In this document: piece after piece, positions 16,398 to 24,466 of the stretch
How positions within the stretch are numbered: position 1 is the first letter of the stretch
Layout: every line of letters begins with the position of its first letter
Source: Flintibacter muris
GTDB lineage: Bacteria > Bacillota > Clostridia > Oscillospirales > Oscillospiraceae
Assembly (NCBI RefSeq): GCF_943192995.1
Contig: NZ_CALPCP010000001.1
Span: 310,001 to 374,000 of the forward strand
Reading direction: 5' to 3'
Length of the DNA: 64,000 nt
Notes under the pieces: generated by a model
Database searches by the model: none
The model's input: only the letters and a program-made list of their open reading frames with translations
What the model was told of the DNA's origin: nothing
Made by a program: the position numbers and the translations under genes

Positions 16398-16559
16398 AAG
16401 AAGCAAAGCGTGTCCGCTTTCTGAAAAAGAGTGCTAAAAAAGTAAGAAACCGCTGCTGGACAATGGTTGCGGTGGTGTATCTTTTTTGCCTCCCAGAAAG
16501 GGAAGACACGCCTTGCGGTGTGTCTTTCTTTTTAAATTATCCCCAAGGAGTGGTCCTTT
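16398..16559 (+). promoter_or_regulatory. dapL attenuator leader with terminator and possible antiterminator
   Basis: A strong terminator (AAGACACGCC/GGTGTGTCTT, 16503-16526, then TCTTTTT) lies between the promoter and the ribosome site of dapL. The segment GCGTGTC at 16408-16414 is perfectly complementary to GACACGC (16505-16511) in the terminator's first arm and could form an antiterminator. A hairpin ACCGC/GCGGT lies between. It does not fit the lysine riboswitch or T-box consensus. A regulatory element of unknown ligand is inferred. Confidence 0.6.
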
Positions 16560-17780
16560 ATGGTAAAAATCAATGAAAACTTTCTAAAACTGCCTGGAAG
16601 CTACCTGTTCTCTGAGGTCAACCGGCGCATTAACGCCTATACCGCCGGCCATCCTGAGGCCAAAATCATCAAGCTGTCCATCGGCGATGTAACCCGGCCC
16701 CTGGTGCCGGAGGTCATCAAGGCTATGCACGCCGCTGTGGAGGAGCAGGGCACCGCCGAGGGCTTCCATGGCTACGGCCCGGAGCAGGGCTATGAGTTCC
16801 TGCGGGAGGCCATTGCGCGCAGTGACTACAAGCGCAGAGGCGTAGATGTGTTGGCAGGGGAAATTTTTGTCTCCGATGGCGCCAAGAGCGACTGCGGCAA
16901 CATCGGCGATATTTTTGGCGTGGACAACGTGGTGGCGGTGTGCGACCCGGTGTACCCCGTCTATGTGGACACCAACGCCATGGCCGGCCGGGCCGGGGAG
17001 TATCAGGAGGAGTTGGGCAAGTGGAACCGCCTGATTTACATGCCCTGTGTGGAGTCCAACGGCTTTTCTCCTGAGCCGCCCAAGGAGATCCCGGATATCA
17101 TCTATATCTGCTCCCCCAACAACCCCACCGGCGCGGTGATGACCAAGGATCAGCTGACGGTTTGGGTGGATTACGCCAACGCCCACGGCTCTATTATTCT
17201 GTATGACTCCGCCTACGAGTGCTTTATCACCAGCGACAACGTACCCCACACTATTTTTGAGGTGGAGGGGGCCCGCACTTGCGCTATTGAATTTCGTTCC
17301 TTCTCCAAGACCGCCGGCTTCACCGGCAACCGCTGCGCCTATACCGTGGTACCCATGGAGCTGGAGCGGGGCGGCGTCAAGCTGAACACCCTGTGGAACC
17401 GGCGCCAGACCACCAAGTTTAACGGAGTGCCCTATGTTGTGCAGCGGGGTGCCGCCGCCATCTACACCGAGGAGGGCCAGAAGCAGATCCTGGCCAATAT
17501 TGACTACTACCGTGAGAACGCCCGGGTAATCCGGGAGGGGCTGACTGCCGCCGGTCTGACCTGCTTCGGCGGAGTGGACGCCCCCTATATCTGGCTGAAA
17601 ACGCCAGACGGTGTGGGCTCCTGGGACTTTTTCGACCAGGTACTGGCCCAGGCCAACGTGGCTACCACCCCCGGCGCCGGCTTTGGCCCCAGCGGAGAGG
17701 GCTACATCCGCCTTACCGCCTTTGGCGAGGCGGAGGCTACTAGGACCGCTGTGGAGCGGGTAAGGAACATGTTCCGCTAA
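16560..17780 (+). CDS. dapL: LL-diaminopimelate aminotransferase
   Basis: 406 residues, PLP fold-type I aminotransferase converting tetrahydrodipicolinate to LL-diaminopimelate in one step, for lysine and peptidoglycan. Start [20 protein letters not shown] and [11 protein letters not shown] are typical. The PLP lysine is Lys250 in [12 protein letters not shown], and the late [14 protein letters not shown] holds the substrate-carboxylate Arg. Full length. Preceded by a terminator-containing leader and followed by a terminator. Confidence 0.96.
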   Translation: MVKINENFLKLPGSYLFSEVNRRINAYTAGHPEAKIIKLSIGDVTRPLVPEVIKAMHAAVEEQGTAEGFHGYGPEQGYEFLREAIARSDYKRRGVDVLAGEIFVSDGAKSDCGNIGDIFGVDNVVAVCDPVYPVYVDTNAMAGRAGEYQEELGKWNRLIYMPCVESNGFSPEPPKEIPDIIYICSPNNPTGAVMTKDQLTVWVDYANAHGSIILYDSAYECFITSDNVPHTIFEVEGARTCAIEFRSFSKTAGFTGNRCAYTVVPMELERGGVKLNTLWNRRQTTKFNGVPYVVQRGAAAIYTEEGQKQILANIDYYRENARVIREGLTAAGLTCFGGVDAPYIWLKTPDGVGSWDFFDQVLAQANVATTPGAGFGPSGEGYIRLTAFGEAEATRTAVERVRNMFR

Positions 17781-17784
17781 CGGT

Positions 17785-17816
17785 AAGAGACCGCCTGAAA
17801 AGGCGGCCCTCTTTTT
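17785..17816 (+). terminator. dapL terminator
   Basis: AAGAG-CCGCCT/AGGCGG-CTCTT stem with GAAA loop and T-run. Confidence 0.75.
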
Positions 17817-17857
17817 GCGCTTCTGCCTTCTGAGCTGCAAGGAAGGGGGGCTGCCCA

Positions 17858-17938
17858 GTGAGTACATCTGAGGTTTTGCAGCTGTGCCTTGTTATCATTG
17901 GCATTTGCGGCTTGTTTCTCCAGGATAAAAAGAAGTAA
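17858..17938 (+). CDS. Putative holin-like type I toxin
   Basis: 26 codons, GTG start with a GGGGGG-rich ribosome site. The peptide begins MSTSEVLQL, has one hydrophobic helix and ends FLQDKKK. This matches the Firmicutes putative holin-like toxin family (MST-E-L start, single helix, NKKK/DKKK tail). The gene runs into a stem (AAGTAACCG/CGGTTACTT) typical of these loci and an antisense promoter lies just beyond. Expected to act at the membrane when the antisense RNA is lost. Confidence 0.75.
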   Translation: MSTSEVLQLCLVIIGICGLFLQDKKK

Positions 17939-17972
17939 CCGTCCCTGCTCCCACAGCCGGCGGTTACTTCCA
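17932..17972. terminator. Shared stem at the toxin 3' end
   Basis: GAAGTAACCG and CGGTTACTTC arms around a CCCTGCTCCCACAGCC loop, overlapping the toxin stop codon. Possible terminator for the toxin mRNA. Confidence 0.65.
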
Positions 17973-17990
17973 AGTAATCAACTTTATATT

Positions 17991-18018
17991 ATTATATCCG
18001 CTTCCCATGAATTGTCAA
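17991..18018 (-). promoter_or_regulatory. Antitoxin promoter
   Basis: Minus-strand -35 TTGACA (18013-18018), 16-base spacer, -10 TATAAT (17991-17996). Both hexamers are perfect consensus. Confidence 0.75.
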
Positions 18019-18053
18019 GAGACAAAGTGGTGAATTGTCAAGAGACAAAGTGG
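18009..18053. repeat. Tandem 23-base direct repeat
   Basis: GAATTGTCAAGAGACAAAGT-GG occurs twice (18009-18030 and 18032-18053) with one base between. Each unit contains the inverted repeat TTGTC-AAGA-GACAA and a minus-strand TTGACA. Confidence 0.85.
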
Positions 18054-18120
18054 GGGCTTTTTTTTGTGTGTTTCTTGTGATATACTTGTCCATAACATAT
18101 TCCAATCTGCGGAGGCGCCT

Positions 18121-19587
18121 ATGCTGTTTAACTCCCTGACCTTTCTGATTTTCTTTCCCTGCGTCTTTATTTTGTATTATGCTCTGCCCTTCCGGTTCCG
18201 GAAGTACATGCTGCTGATTGCCAGCTACTACTTCTACATGTGCTGGAAGCCGGAATTTATTGTGCTGATTTTGTTTTCCACCCTGGTGGACTACTGCTGC
18301 GGTTTGGGAATGGTGCGTTGGCCCAGGTGGAAAAAATGGCTGCTGGCGGTCAGTCTGACTATGAATTTGGGGCTGCTGTTCTTCTTCAAGTATCTGAACT
18401 TTTTTGGAGAGAGCCTCACCGCTCTATGCCGGGCGGTGTCGATACCCTTCTCCGCCCCGGCGCTGAACATCATTTTGCCGGTGGGCATCTCCTTCTACAC
18501 CTTCCAGACCCTGAGCTACACCCTGGATATCTACAAGGGCAAGCTGAAGCCGGAGCGGGACTTTGTCACCTTCGCTCTGTTTGTCTCCTTCTTCCCTCAG
18601 CTGGTGGCAGGCCCTATCGAGAAGGCCTCCAACCTGCTGCCCCAGCTGAAGCAGGAGCATAAATTCTCCTACAAAAACGTCACCTGGGGGGCCAAGCTGA
18701 TGGCCTGGGGCTTTTTCAAGAAGATGGTGGTGGCCGACCAGCTGGCTGTGCTCATTGTGGACCCGGTGTATCAGAATCTGGAGCAGTATCAGGGCGGGAC
18801 GCTGGTGATTGCCACCTGCGCCTTCGCCTTCCAGATCTACTGCGACTTTGGCGGCTACTCCGACATCGCCCGGGGCTGTGCCAAAATGATGGGCATTGAC
18901 CTGATGGTCAACTTCAAGTCCCCCTATTTCTTCTCCCACTCTATCAGCAACTACTGGCAGCGCAATCATATCTCCCTGAGCCAGTGGTTCACCGAATATG
19001 TCTACATCCCTCTGGGGGGCAGCCGAAAGGGAAGGGCGAAGCAGTACCTGTTTACCACGATCACCTTCTTCCTCAGCGGACTGTGGCACGGGGCGGAGTG
19101 GTCCTTTGTGATCTGGGGGCTGCTTCAGGCGGTGTATCTCAACCTGGAACGGGCCTTTCACCGGTCCAAAGAGCCGCCCAAGTCCCCGCCCCTCCATCTG
19201 CTGGCTGTTTTGACCACCTTTGCCCTGTCCTGCTTCTCCCTGATCTTCTTCCGGGCGACCAATATTGGGGACGCCCTCTATGTGGTCCGGCACGCGCTGT
19301 GGGGGATCGGTGATCCGGCGCTGTACTGCAAGGCCCTTCTGGCAAATCTGACGGGCCTGGAGGCCATGAATCTGGGGATGCGCCATGCGGCCTTTCTGGC
19401 GGGGGCGCTGGGGCTGCTGTTCCTCTTTGATTTGGCCGACGAGAAGACAGACGCCATTGCCATGGTGTCCCGCTGGCCGCTGGCCGTCCGGTGGGGGTGC
19501 TACCTGGGGCTGGTGATGATTGTGCTGATCTTCGGCGTCTACGGCCCGGGCTACGATGTAAGGGCCTTTGCCTATTTCCAGTTCTGA
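18121..19587 (+). CDS. MBOAT family O-acyltransferase (AlgI-like)
   Basis: 488 residues with about ten membrane helices; start MLFNSLTFLIFFP is typical of AlgI/DltB-like MBOAT proteins. The conserved active-site His is His323 in LSGLWHGAEW, preceded by RNHISLSQWF. It is expected to move acetyl groups across the membrane for O-acetylation of a surface polysaccharide. The SGNH-like partner follows after eight bases. ATG 18121 is used; the frame is open upstream but overlaps repeat DNA and lacks a site. Confidence 0.92.
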   Translation: MLFNSLTFLIFFPCVFILYYALPFRFRKYMLLIASYYFYMCWKPEFIVLILFSTLVDYCCGLGMVRWPRWKKWLLAVSLTMNLGLLFFFKYLNFFGESLTALCRAVSIPFSAPALNIILPVGISFYTFQTLSYTLDIYKGKLKPERDFVTFALFVSFFPQLVAGPIEKASNLLPQLKQEHKFSYKNVTWGAKLMAWGFFKKMVVADQLAVLIVDPVYQNLEQYQGGTLVIATCAFAFQIYCDFGGYSDIARGCAKMMGIDLMVNFKSPYFFSHSISNYWQRNHISLSQWFTEYVYIPLGGSRKGRAKQYLFTTITFFLSGLWHGAEWSFVIWGLLQAVYLNLERAFHRSKEPPKSPPLHLLAVLTTFALSCFSLIFFRATNIGDALYVVRHALWGIGDPALYCKALLANLTGLEAMNLGMRHAAFLAGALGLLFLFDLADEKTDAIAMVSRWPLAVRWGCYLGLVMIVLIFGVYGPGYDVRAFAYFQF

Positions 19588-19595
19588 GGTGAGCC

Positions 19596-20648
19596 ATGAA
19601 GGATAAACTGAAATTTTTCTATAAAACTCTGGCCTTTCTGGTGCTGCTGGGGCTGATTTTGTACCCCGTCCAAAAGGTGATGGCCCGCAAATCCCTGTCC
19701 GGGGCCTGGGACATGACCAACAAGGTGGGGGGCTTTTACAACGAGGAGCCTGACCAGTTTGAGGTGATGTTCTTCGGTCCCAGCCACGCCTACGCCGCCT
19801 TCAGTCCCCTGGTGATCTGGGAGGAGACGGGGGTTAAGAGTTACGTTTTCGCCACCCAGCAGCAGCCCCTGTGGGCCACCTATACCTACATTAAGGAGGC
19901 GCTGAAACAGCAGTCCCCATCCCTCATTGTGCTGGAGTGCCGCATGGCCTTCGGGGATCAGGAGTACTATATCGAGGGCAACAAGGGCAAGGACATCGGG
20001 GTGACCTACTCCTATATGGATGAGCTGCCCCTGTCCTGGAACAAGGTGGAGCTGGCCATGCAGTCCGCCCCTGACTGGGAGAACCGCTTTGGGACGCTGT
20101 TCAACTTTATGATGTACCACAGCCGCTGGGACGAGCTGAGCCGGACGGACTTCACCTTCCGCCGCTCCCAGGCCCGGGACCCCTACAAGGGCTTTGTTAT
20201 GCTGGAGCCTCAGGGGGCCTCCCAGCCCCGGCCCGCCATTGAGGGCATTGAGGAGACCGCCCCTCTGCTGGAAAAAAATCAGCACTGGCTGGAGGAGATT
20301 ATCAAGCTGTGCCGGGCGGAAGGAATTGAGCTTTGGATTGTAAAAAGCCCCTCCAACCTGGAACTGGAGGAGAAGCCCCTCCTCAACACCGTGAGAGCCA
20401 TTGCCGCCCAGAACGGCGTGCCCTTCCATGACTTTAATGAGGACTACTACGCAATCGGCCTGACTGAGGACATGTTCTACGACGCCCACCATCTGGACGC
20501 TCTGGGGGCGACCCGGTTCAGCCGGTATTTTGCGGATGAGCTGTCGGCGGCCCGGCCCGGCCTGAAGACCGACTCCGGCGACCCGGTGTGGACGGCGGAT
20601 CTGGAGCGCTATCAGGCGGCGCTGGAGGCGCTGAACGGGGCCGCATAG
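19596..20648 (+). CDS. Membrane-anchored SGNH-hydrolase-like acyltransferase partner
   Basis: 350 residues. One N-terminal membrane helix (about 8-28), then an extracellular SGNH/DltD-AlgJ-like domain: nucleophile motif FFGPSHAY (Ser63) and the late Asp/His block DAHHLDALGA (about 293-302). Such proteins transfer or remove acyl groups on polysaccharide, using acyl groups delivered by the MBOAT protein encoded just upstream. The motif Gly-Pro-Ser-His varies from the usual Gly-Asp/Ser-Ser-His, a difference also seen in MBOAT-linked members. The acceptor polymer is unknown. Confidence 0.82.
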   Translation: MKDKLKFFYKTLAFLVLLGLILYPVQKVMARKSLSGAWDMTNKVGGFYNEEPDQFEVMFFGPSHAYAAFSPLVIWEETGVKSYVFATQQQPLWATYTYIKEALKQQSPSLIVLECRMAFGDQEYYIEGNKGKDIGVTYSYMDELPLSWNKVELAMQSAPDWENRFGTLFNFMMYHSRWDELSRTDFTFRRSQARDPYKGFVMLEPQGASQPRPAIEGIEETAPLLEKNQHWLEEIIKLCRAEGIELWIVKSPSNLELEEKPLLNTVRAIAAQNGVPFHDFNEDYYAIGLTEDMFYDAHHLDALGATRFSRYFADELSAARPGLKTDSGDPVWTADLERYQAALEALNGAA

Positions 20649-20684
20649 AGGCGGGCACAAAATACGCGCCCCTACAATCCCTCC

Positions 20685-20722
20685 AAAAACAGCGGGAAGC
20701 CCGAGGGGTTTCCCGCTGTTTT
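20685..20722 (+). terminator. Terminator of the O-acylation pair
   Basis: AAACAGCGGGAA/TTTCCCGCTGTTTT stem with T-run. Confidence 0.85.
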
Positions 20723-20727
20723 GACCA

Positions 20728-20756
20728 TTGACTTCCCAAATCCCGGTGCGTATAAT
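20728..20756 (+). promoter_or_regulatory. Antiporter promoter
   Basis: -35 TTGACT (20728-20733), 17-base spacer, -10 TATAAT (20751-20756). Confidence 0.8.
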
Positions 20757-20804
20757 ACAGGGACGCCCGAAGAGACTCGGGCGGTTGTTCTGGAGGGAAG
20801 AAAT

Positions 20805-21986
20805 ATGGAATCTTATACTTATCTGCTGCTGTTGGCAATTATTCTGCTGTCTACCAAGGTGTTTGGCATCCTTACCGAGCGGGTCCACCTGCCCCAGGTG
20901 GTGGGGGCGCTGCTGGCGGGCATTATCATGGGCCCCAGCGGCTTTGGCGTGCTGGAGAGCACCGACTTTCTGGTGAAGGCGGCGGAAATCGGCGTAATCA
21001 TGCTCATGTTTACCGCCGGTATCGACACCGATATGAAGGAGCTGAAAGAGACCGGGGTTCAGGCCAGCGTCATTGCGGTATTGGGCGTGTTTGTCCCTTT
21101 GCTGCTGTGCGGCGGGCTGTACTTCTTTTTCTTCTGCGGCGGAGAGCCTACCGCCTATAATCTGCTGAAATCCGCCTTTATGGGCTCGGTGTTTTCCGCT
21201 ACCTCCGTATCCATTACGGTGGAGACCCTGAACGAGATGGGCAAGCTGAAAACCAGAACGGGAACCACCCTGCTCAGCGCCGCTCTGATTGACGATATTA
21301 TCGGCATTGTGGTGCTGTCTGTCCTCAGCGCCTTCAGCTCCGGGGACTCCGACCCGGTGCAGGTGCTGGTCCACATTGTGCTGTTCTTTGCCTTTGTGCT
21401 GGTGGTGGGTCTGGTGGTACGCCGGGTGTTCAGCTACATTGCAGAGGACCACTGGCACAGCCGCCGGGTGGCGGTATGGGCTTTGGCCTTCTGCCTGCTG
21501 ATGGCCTACTGTGCCGAGGAGTGGTTTGGCGTGGCCGATATCACAGGGGCCTATTTTGCCGGACTGATCCTGTGTAACGTGACCAAGGCCCGGAAATTTG
21601 TGGCCAAAAAGTTTACCGTTACCTCTTATATGGTGTTTACCCCGGTGTTTTTTGCCAGCGTGGGTATGAAGACCAACCTGCGGGACATGAACTCCAGTAT
21701 CCTGGTCTTCGCGCTGCTGCTGGTGCTGGCCGCGGTGCTGTCCAAGGTGGTGGGCTGCGGCCTGGGCGGCCTGGCCTGCAGGCTGAGCCAACATCAGTCC
21801 CTGGTGGTGGGCATCGGCATGGTGGCCCGCAGCGAGGTGGCCCTGATGGTGGCCCAGCGGGGCATCAGCGCTGGAATGATCGACCCGTCTATTTTGCCCG
21901 CCATTGTCCTGGCGGTCATCTGCTCGGCATTGCTGACGCCGGTGCTGCTGAAAATGGCCATTTCCAAAGGCCCGGAACTGGCTTGA
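20805..21986 (+). CDS. Kef-type (CPA2) cation:proton antiporter, membrane domain only
   Basis: 393 residues with 12-13 membrane helices. Features of the Na+/H+ exchanger (CPA2) fold: LPQVVGALLAGIIMGPSGFG in helix 2, TAGIDTDMKEL, the ion-site Asp pair region LIDDIIGIVVLS (about 160-172), and VGMVARSEVALMVAQRG late. No C-terminal RCK/TrkA domain, so nucleotide gating is absent or supplied elsewhere. Exports K+ or Na+ in exchange for protons; ion not determinable. TGGAGGG ribosome site. Confidence 0.9.
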   Translation: MESYTYLLLLAIILLSTKVFGILTERVHLPQVVGALLAGIIMGPSGFGVLESTDFLVKAAEIGVIMLMFTAGIDTDMKELKETGVQASVIAVLGVFVPLLLCGGLYFFFFCGGEPTAYNLLKSAFMGSVFSATSVSITVETLNEMGKLKTRTGTTLLSAALIDDIIGIVVLSVLSAFSSGDSDPVQVLVHIVLFFAFVLVVGLVVRRVFSYIAEDHWHSRRVAVWALAFCLLMAYCAEEWFGVADITGAYFAGLILCNVTKARKFVAKKFTVTSYMVFTPVFFASVGMKTNLRDMNSSILVFALLLVLAAVLSKVVGCGLGGLACRLSQHQSLVVGIGMVARSEVALMVAQRGISAGMIDPSILPAIVLAVICSALLTPVLLKMAISKGPELA

Positions 21987-21992
21987 CGATTG

Positions 21993-22029
21993 AAACCTCC
22001 CATCCGCGATTGGCGGATGGGAGGTTTTC
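21993..22029. terminator. Bidirectional terminator
   Basis: AAACCTCCCATCCGC/GCGGATGGGAGGTTT stem with GATT loop between the convergent antiporter and the 86-residue gene. Confidence 0.85.
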
Positions 22030-22288
22030 AGTTTATTTCCGCCGCCCGCGCCTCCAGCCAGGCGGCGGTCTGGGCCAGACCCTCCTCGGTGACCGGAAAG
22101 GCGGCCGTGGCGGAAATCTCACTCAGGTCCATGGCCAGGGGGCCCCGCCAGAGCTGGACGGTGAGCTGCTTTTCCGCTGCTCCCTCGGGGGTCTCCGGTT
22201 TGATAAAAAACCGGGTATTGCCCAGACTGCCATACCAGCTGTTGCCGTTCTCCCAAAAGAGGAGGGTGGGAATCTCAATGTGATTCAA
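22028..22288 (-). CDS. Small soluble protein of unknown function
   Basis: 86 residues with a TTG start (22288) that has AAGGAGG nine bases upstream; longer starts lack a site. Content such as IPTLLFWENGNSWYGSLGN, RFFIKPE, LTVQLWRGPLAMDLS, FPVTEEGLAQTAAWLEARA suggests a small beta-rich fold with a final helix. It resembles unnamed short conserved proteins of Oscillospiraceae; no function can be given. Confidence 0.7.
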   Translation of the reverse strand: MNHIEIPTLLFWENGNSWYGSLGNTRFFIKPETPEGAAEKQLTVQLWRGPLAMDLSEISATAAFPVTEEGLAQTAAWLEARAAEIN

Positions 22289-22354
22289 AGATGACGCGCC
22301 TCCTTGTTTTTTCTCTATTATGCCAGATGAACGGGGAATTGTAAAGCGCCCCGC

Positions 22355-22381
22355 ACCGATCAGGGCCGCCGACATAGTATG
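22355..22381 (+). promoter_or_regulatory. Mother-cell sigma (E/K)-like promoter upstream of the collagen-like gene
   Basis: AC (22355-22356), 16-base spacer, CATAGTATG (22373-22381), near the sigma-K pattern AC-N16-CATANNNTA. No sigma-A hexamer pair is evident in this gap. A short stem TGTGGC/GCCACA follows. The match is partial, so this is a suggestion. Confidence 0.35.
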
Positions 22382-22428
22382 GTATGTGGCACCGCCACAT
22401 CCACTACTTTGAATTGAAGGAGTGCGTT

Positions 22429-22908
22429 ATGAATCGATACTATGCTTCTGACTGGGAGCAGAGCAGTCAGAACGGCGTTGTGGCCCGGCTGACCGGGTGC
22501 AGCACCGGCTGCGGCTGCAACACCGGGTGCAGCACCGGCTGCGGCTGCAACACCGGCTGCAACACCGGCTGCGGCTGTAACACCGGCTGCAACACTGGCT
22601 GCGGCTGCAACACCGGCTGCAACACCGGCTGCTCTACGCCTACGCTGCCCCCTGTACCTCCCTGTCCGGGTCCTGGACCCAGCCCCTTCCCGCCCTGTCC
22701 CGGAACCGGCCCCACCGGTCCCACTGGTCCCCAGGGTTACCCCGGTCCTGAAGGTCCCACAGGCGGCCTTGGGTTAGTACGGCTGATTCCGAAAAATAAC
22801 ACGGGGCAGGTTGTCCCCATCCAGACGAATCTCCCGAATGATACCGTACCAGAAGTCCCGGCGGCGCGCCCGGTCCAAGGCGGCGTAAATTGGACCAAAG
22901 CCGCCTGA
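22429..22908 (+). CDS. Collagen-like protein, 5' part of an interrupted gene
   Basis: The ATG at 22429 has GAAGGAG upstream. The real coding part runs to about 22763: a short start (MNRYYASDWEQ), a Cys-rich block of repeated GCNTGCG / GCSTGC units (about 24-68), a Pro-rich linker, and the first Gly-X-Y triplets ([19 protein letters not shown]). It then enters the inserted element and reads the recombinase gene in antisense to a stop at 22908, so an uninterrupted transcript would add about 48 foreign residues. The rest of the gene is at 27080-27943 in the same frame. Clustered Cys plus collagen repeats are typical of clostridial spore or surface fibres; location is inferred. Confidence 0.85.
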   Translation: MNRYYASDWEQSSQNGVVARLTGCSTGCGCNTGCSTGCGCNTGCNTGCGCNTGCNTGCGCNTGCNTGCSTPTLPPVPPCPGPGPSPFPPCPGTGPTGPTGPQGYPGPEGPTGGLGLVRLIPKNNTGQVVPIQTNLPNDTVPEVPAARPVQGGVNWTKAA

Positions 22909-24141
22909 CAGAAGCTCTTCCGGAAGCTGGGGGACGGGAGGAGGGGAGGCGGCTCCGCCGGCCTGCTGGAGCTGAAGGGAATATTTGGAATAGTCCTGCC
23001 GGTACTGCTCCAGGGTGATGAGTTCATTGACATACAGGTCCTTGAGGCGCTCCAGCCGGCGGCGGATGGTCCCCTGACCGGGCCCGGACCGCCGGGGCTG
23101 GACAGGCTCAACGCTCCAGAACAGCTCCCACCGGTCCAGCTCTTTGGCAAGCTGGAGGAGAAGCCACTGCTCCAGCCTGCTTTCGCTCATTTGCCGCCGG
23201 TGGGGGCAGCTGTGCTGGACGCAGGCGTTGCGGCAGCGGTACAGATAGTATTCTCGCCCGCCTGATGCGCTGTAGGACCCGGACATCCTGCGCCCGCAGC
23301 AGGCGCACCTCACCAGTCCGGAGAACAGGTAGACCCGCCCCACGGGGCTGCGGCGGATGGAGCGGGACTCCAGCTGCTTCTGGATGGCGTCGAACTCCTG
23401 GGGAGGGATGAGGGGCTGGCAGTAGCTGGGATTATCCCGATAGGCCCCCTTATACAGCGGATTGCGCAGCATGCGGCGGACGGTGTGGTCCTGGAGGAAC
23501 AGCCCGTAGGTATCCTGAATGTGGCGGGCGGCGGCGCCGGCGGAGCCGTGGGTGCGGTAGTGATGAAAGAGGGCCTGGGCGATGTCAGCCGTCTCCGGGT
23601 CGGGGACGACGTGCTTGTTTCGGATGGTCAGACCCAGGGGGAGGGAGCCGGTGATGACCTCGCCCCGAGCCACCTTGCTGTCAAAGACGAATTTGATGCG
23701 GTCGCTGTCCCGGTCGCTCTCGTCCTGGGCCACGGACAGGCGGATGTTGATGTACAGCCGGCCGTTGGTAGTCTCGGTGTCATAGTGCTCCTGGGTGGTC
23801 TTCCAGGCCACGTTGTGGGCGTCCAGAATTTCCTGGATCTTGTAGTAATCAGCCACACTGCGGAACCACCGGTCCAGCTTGATGAACAAGATTACGTCAA
23901 TCCTGCCCGCTTTCACGTCCTCCAGCATGCGCATGAATTCCTTCCGGTTGGCGTACTTTTTTCGGGCGCTCTTGCCCTCGTCAATGTAGCAGCCGGCCAC
24001 AGTGTAGCCGTTTTTTTTGGCAAATTCCTCCAGGTCCTCTCGCTGGGCGGGGAGGGAGTAGCCCTTTTTGGCCTGCTCCTCGGTGGAGACCCGGATGTAG
24101 AGCGCCGCCCGGCGGGGCCGGGCATCCTTTGTCTGAGACAT
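22774..24141 (-). CDS. Large serine recombinase
   Basis: 455 residues. N-terminal resolvase domain with catalytic Ser in YIRVSTEEQ (about 19) and the conserved Arg-rich DRWFRS region (about 88-93); recombinase domain with PLGLTIRNKHVVPD and RRMLRNPLYKGAY; zinc ribbon with CACCGRRM and CRNACVQHSC; then a C-terminal coiled-coil region that ends IIREIRLDGDNLP. This is the class that integrates and excises phages and sporulation-gene intervening elements. AAGGAGG ribosome site. The gene ends about 10 bases from the left junction, as is usual for integrases beside their att site. Confidence 0.93.
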   Translation of the reverse strand: MSQTKDARPRRAALYIRVSTEEQAKKGYSLPAQREDLEEFAKKNGYTVAGCYIDEGKSARKKYANRKEFMRMLEDVKAGRIDVILFIKLDRWFRSVADYYKIQEILDAHNVAWKTTQEHYDTETTNGRLYINIRLSVAQDESDRDSDRIKFVFDSKVARGEVITGSLPLGLTIRNKHVVPDPETADIAQALFHHYRTHGSAGAAARHIQDTYGLFLQDHTVRRMLRNPLYKGAYRDNPSYCQPLIPPQEFDAIQKQLESRSIRRSPVGRVYLFSGLVRCACCGRRMSGSYSASGGREYYLYRCRNACVQHSCPHRRQMSESRLEQWLLLQLAKELDRWELFWSVEPVQPRRSGPGQGTIRRRLERLKDLYVNELITLEQYRQDYSKYSLQLQQAGGAASPPPVPQLPEELLSGGFGPIYAALDRARRRDFWYGIIREIRLDGDNLPRVIFRNQPY

Positions 24142-24246
24142 GGCGATCCCTCCTTATACCTCAGGCTATGCGGCACGGGGAGAGGTTTATCCCTAAGCAT
24201 AAAAGGCGGGAGGCGGCCATAGGCTGTGGCGAAGGAGGCGGTCGGG

Positions 24247-24390
24247 ATGGAGGACGGCTGTGAGAACGGGCTGGATATTAGGCTGTATTGCGATACGCTG
24301 GCCTGGGTGCTGGAGGAACAGTATGGAGTGAAGCTGGTGTGTACCCCGCGGCCCAAAGCCAGGACCGGAGAGGAAACAGAGCAAATGTAA
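24247..24390 (+). CDS. Small protein of unknown function in the element
   Basis: 47 residues, ATG 24247 with AAGGAGG upstream. Sequence starts MEDGCENGLDIRLYC and contains DTLAWVLEEQYGVKLV, one helix plus a strand. It looks like short conserved proteins near phage tail-fibre genes, but the function is unknown. An overlapping upstream frame (24168-24263, Lys/Arg-rich, no clear ribosome site) is less likely. Confidence 0.55.
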   Translation: MEDGCENGLDIRLYCDTLAWVLEEQYGVKLVCTPRPKARTGEETEQM

Positions 24391-24421
24391 TCGGGCCGCA
24401 AGTTGTACGCGGGAGTGCAAC

Positions 24422-24466
24422 AAAACCTCCTTTCCCGGTATTTGTAGTACCAGGAAAGGAGGTTTT
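24422..24466 (+). promoter_or_regulatory. Hairpin that buries a ribosome site
   Basis: AAAACCTCCTTTCC (24422-24435) and GGAAAGGAGGTTTT (24453-24466) form a perfect 14-base stem with a 17-base loop. The right arm contains the AAGGAGG ribosome site of the 24471 gene and ends in TTTTT. It could act as a terminator and as a translation block. Confidence 0.75.

Larger units (their letters stand above)
17858..17984 (-). ncRNA. Predicted antisense antitoxin RNA
   Basis: Inferred from the minus-strand consensus promoter at 17991-18018, whose start point near 17984 would give an RNA complementary to the toxin mRNA. The 3' end is a guess; it may stop sooner at the shared stem. Confidence 0.4.

Noticed and set aside
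16398-16559. Lysine riboswitch or T-box before dapL
   Set aside because: Core motifs of both classes are absent; recorded as an unassigned attenuator.
19572-21794. A 740-codon minus-strand frame across the SGNH and antiporter genes
   Set aside because: Shadow of two well-supported plus-strand genes; His/Gln-rich and without motifs.
22497-22640. CRISPR-like regular repeat
   Set aside because: The 6-15 base periodicity is in-frame coding repeat (GCNTGCG), without spacers or cas genes.
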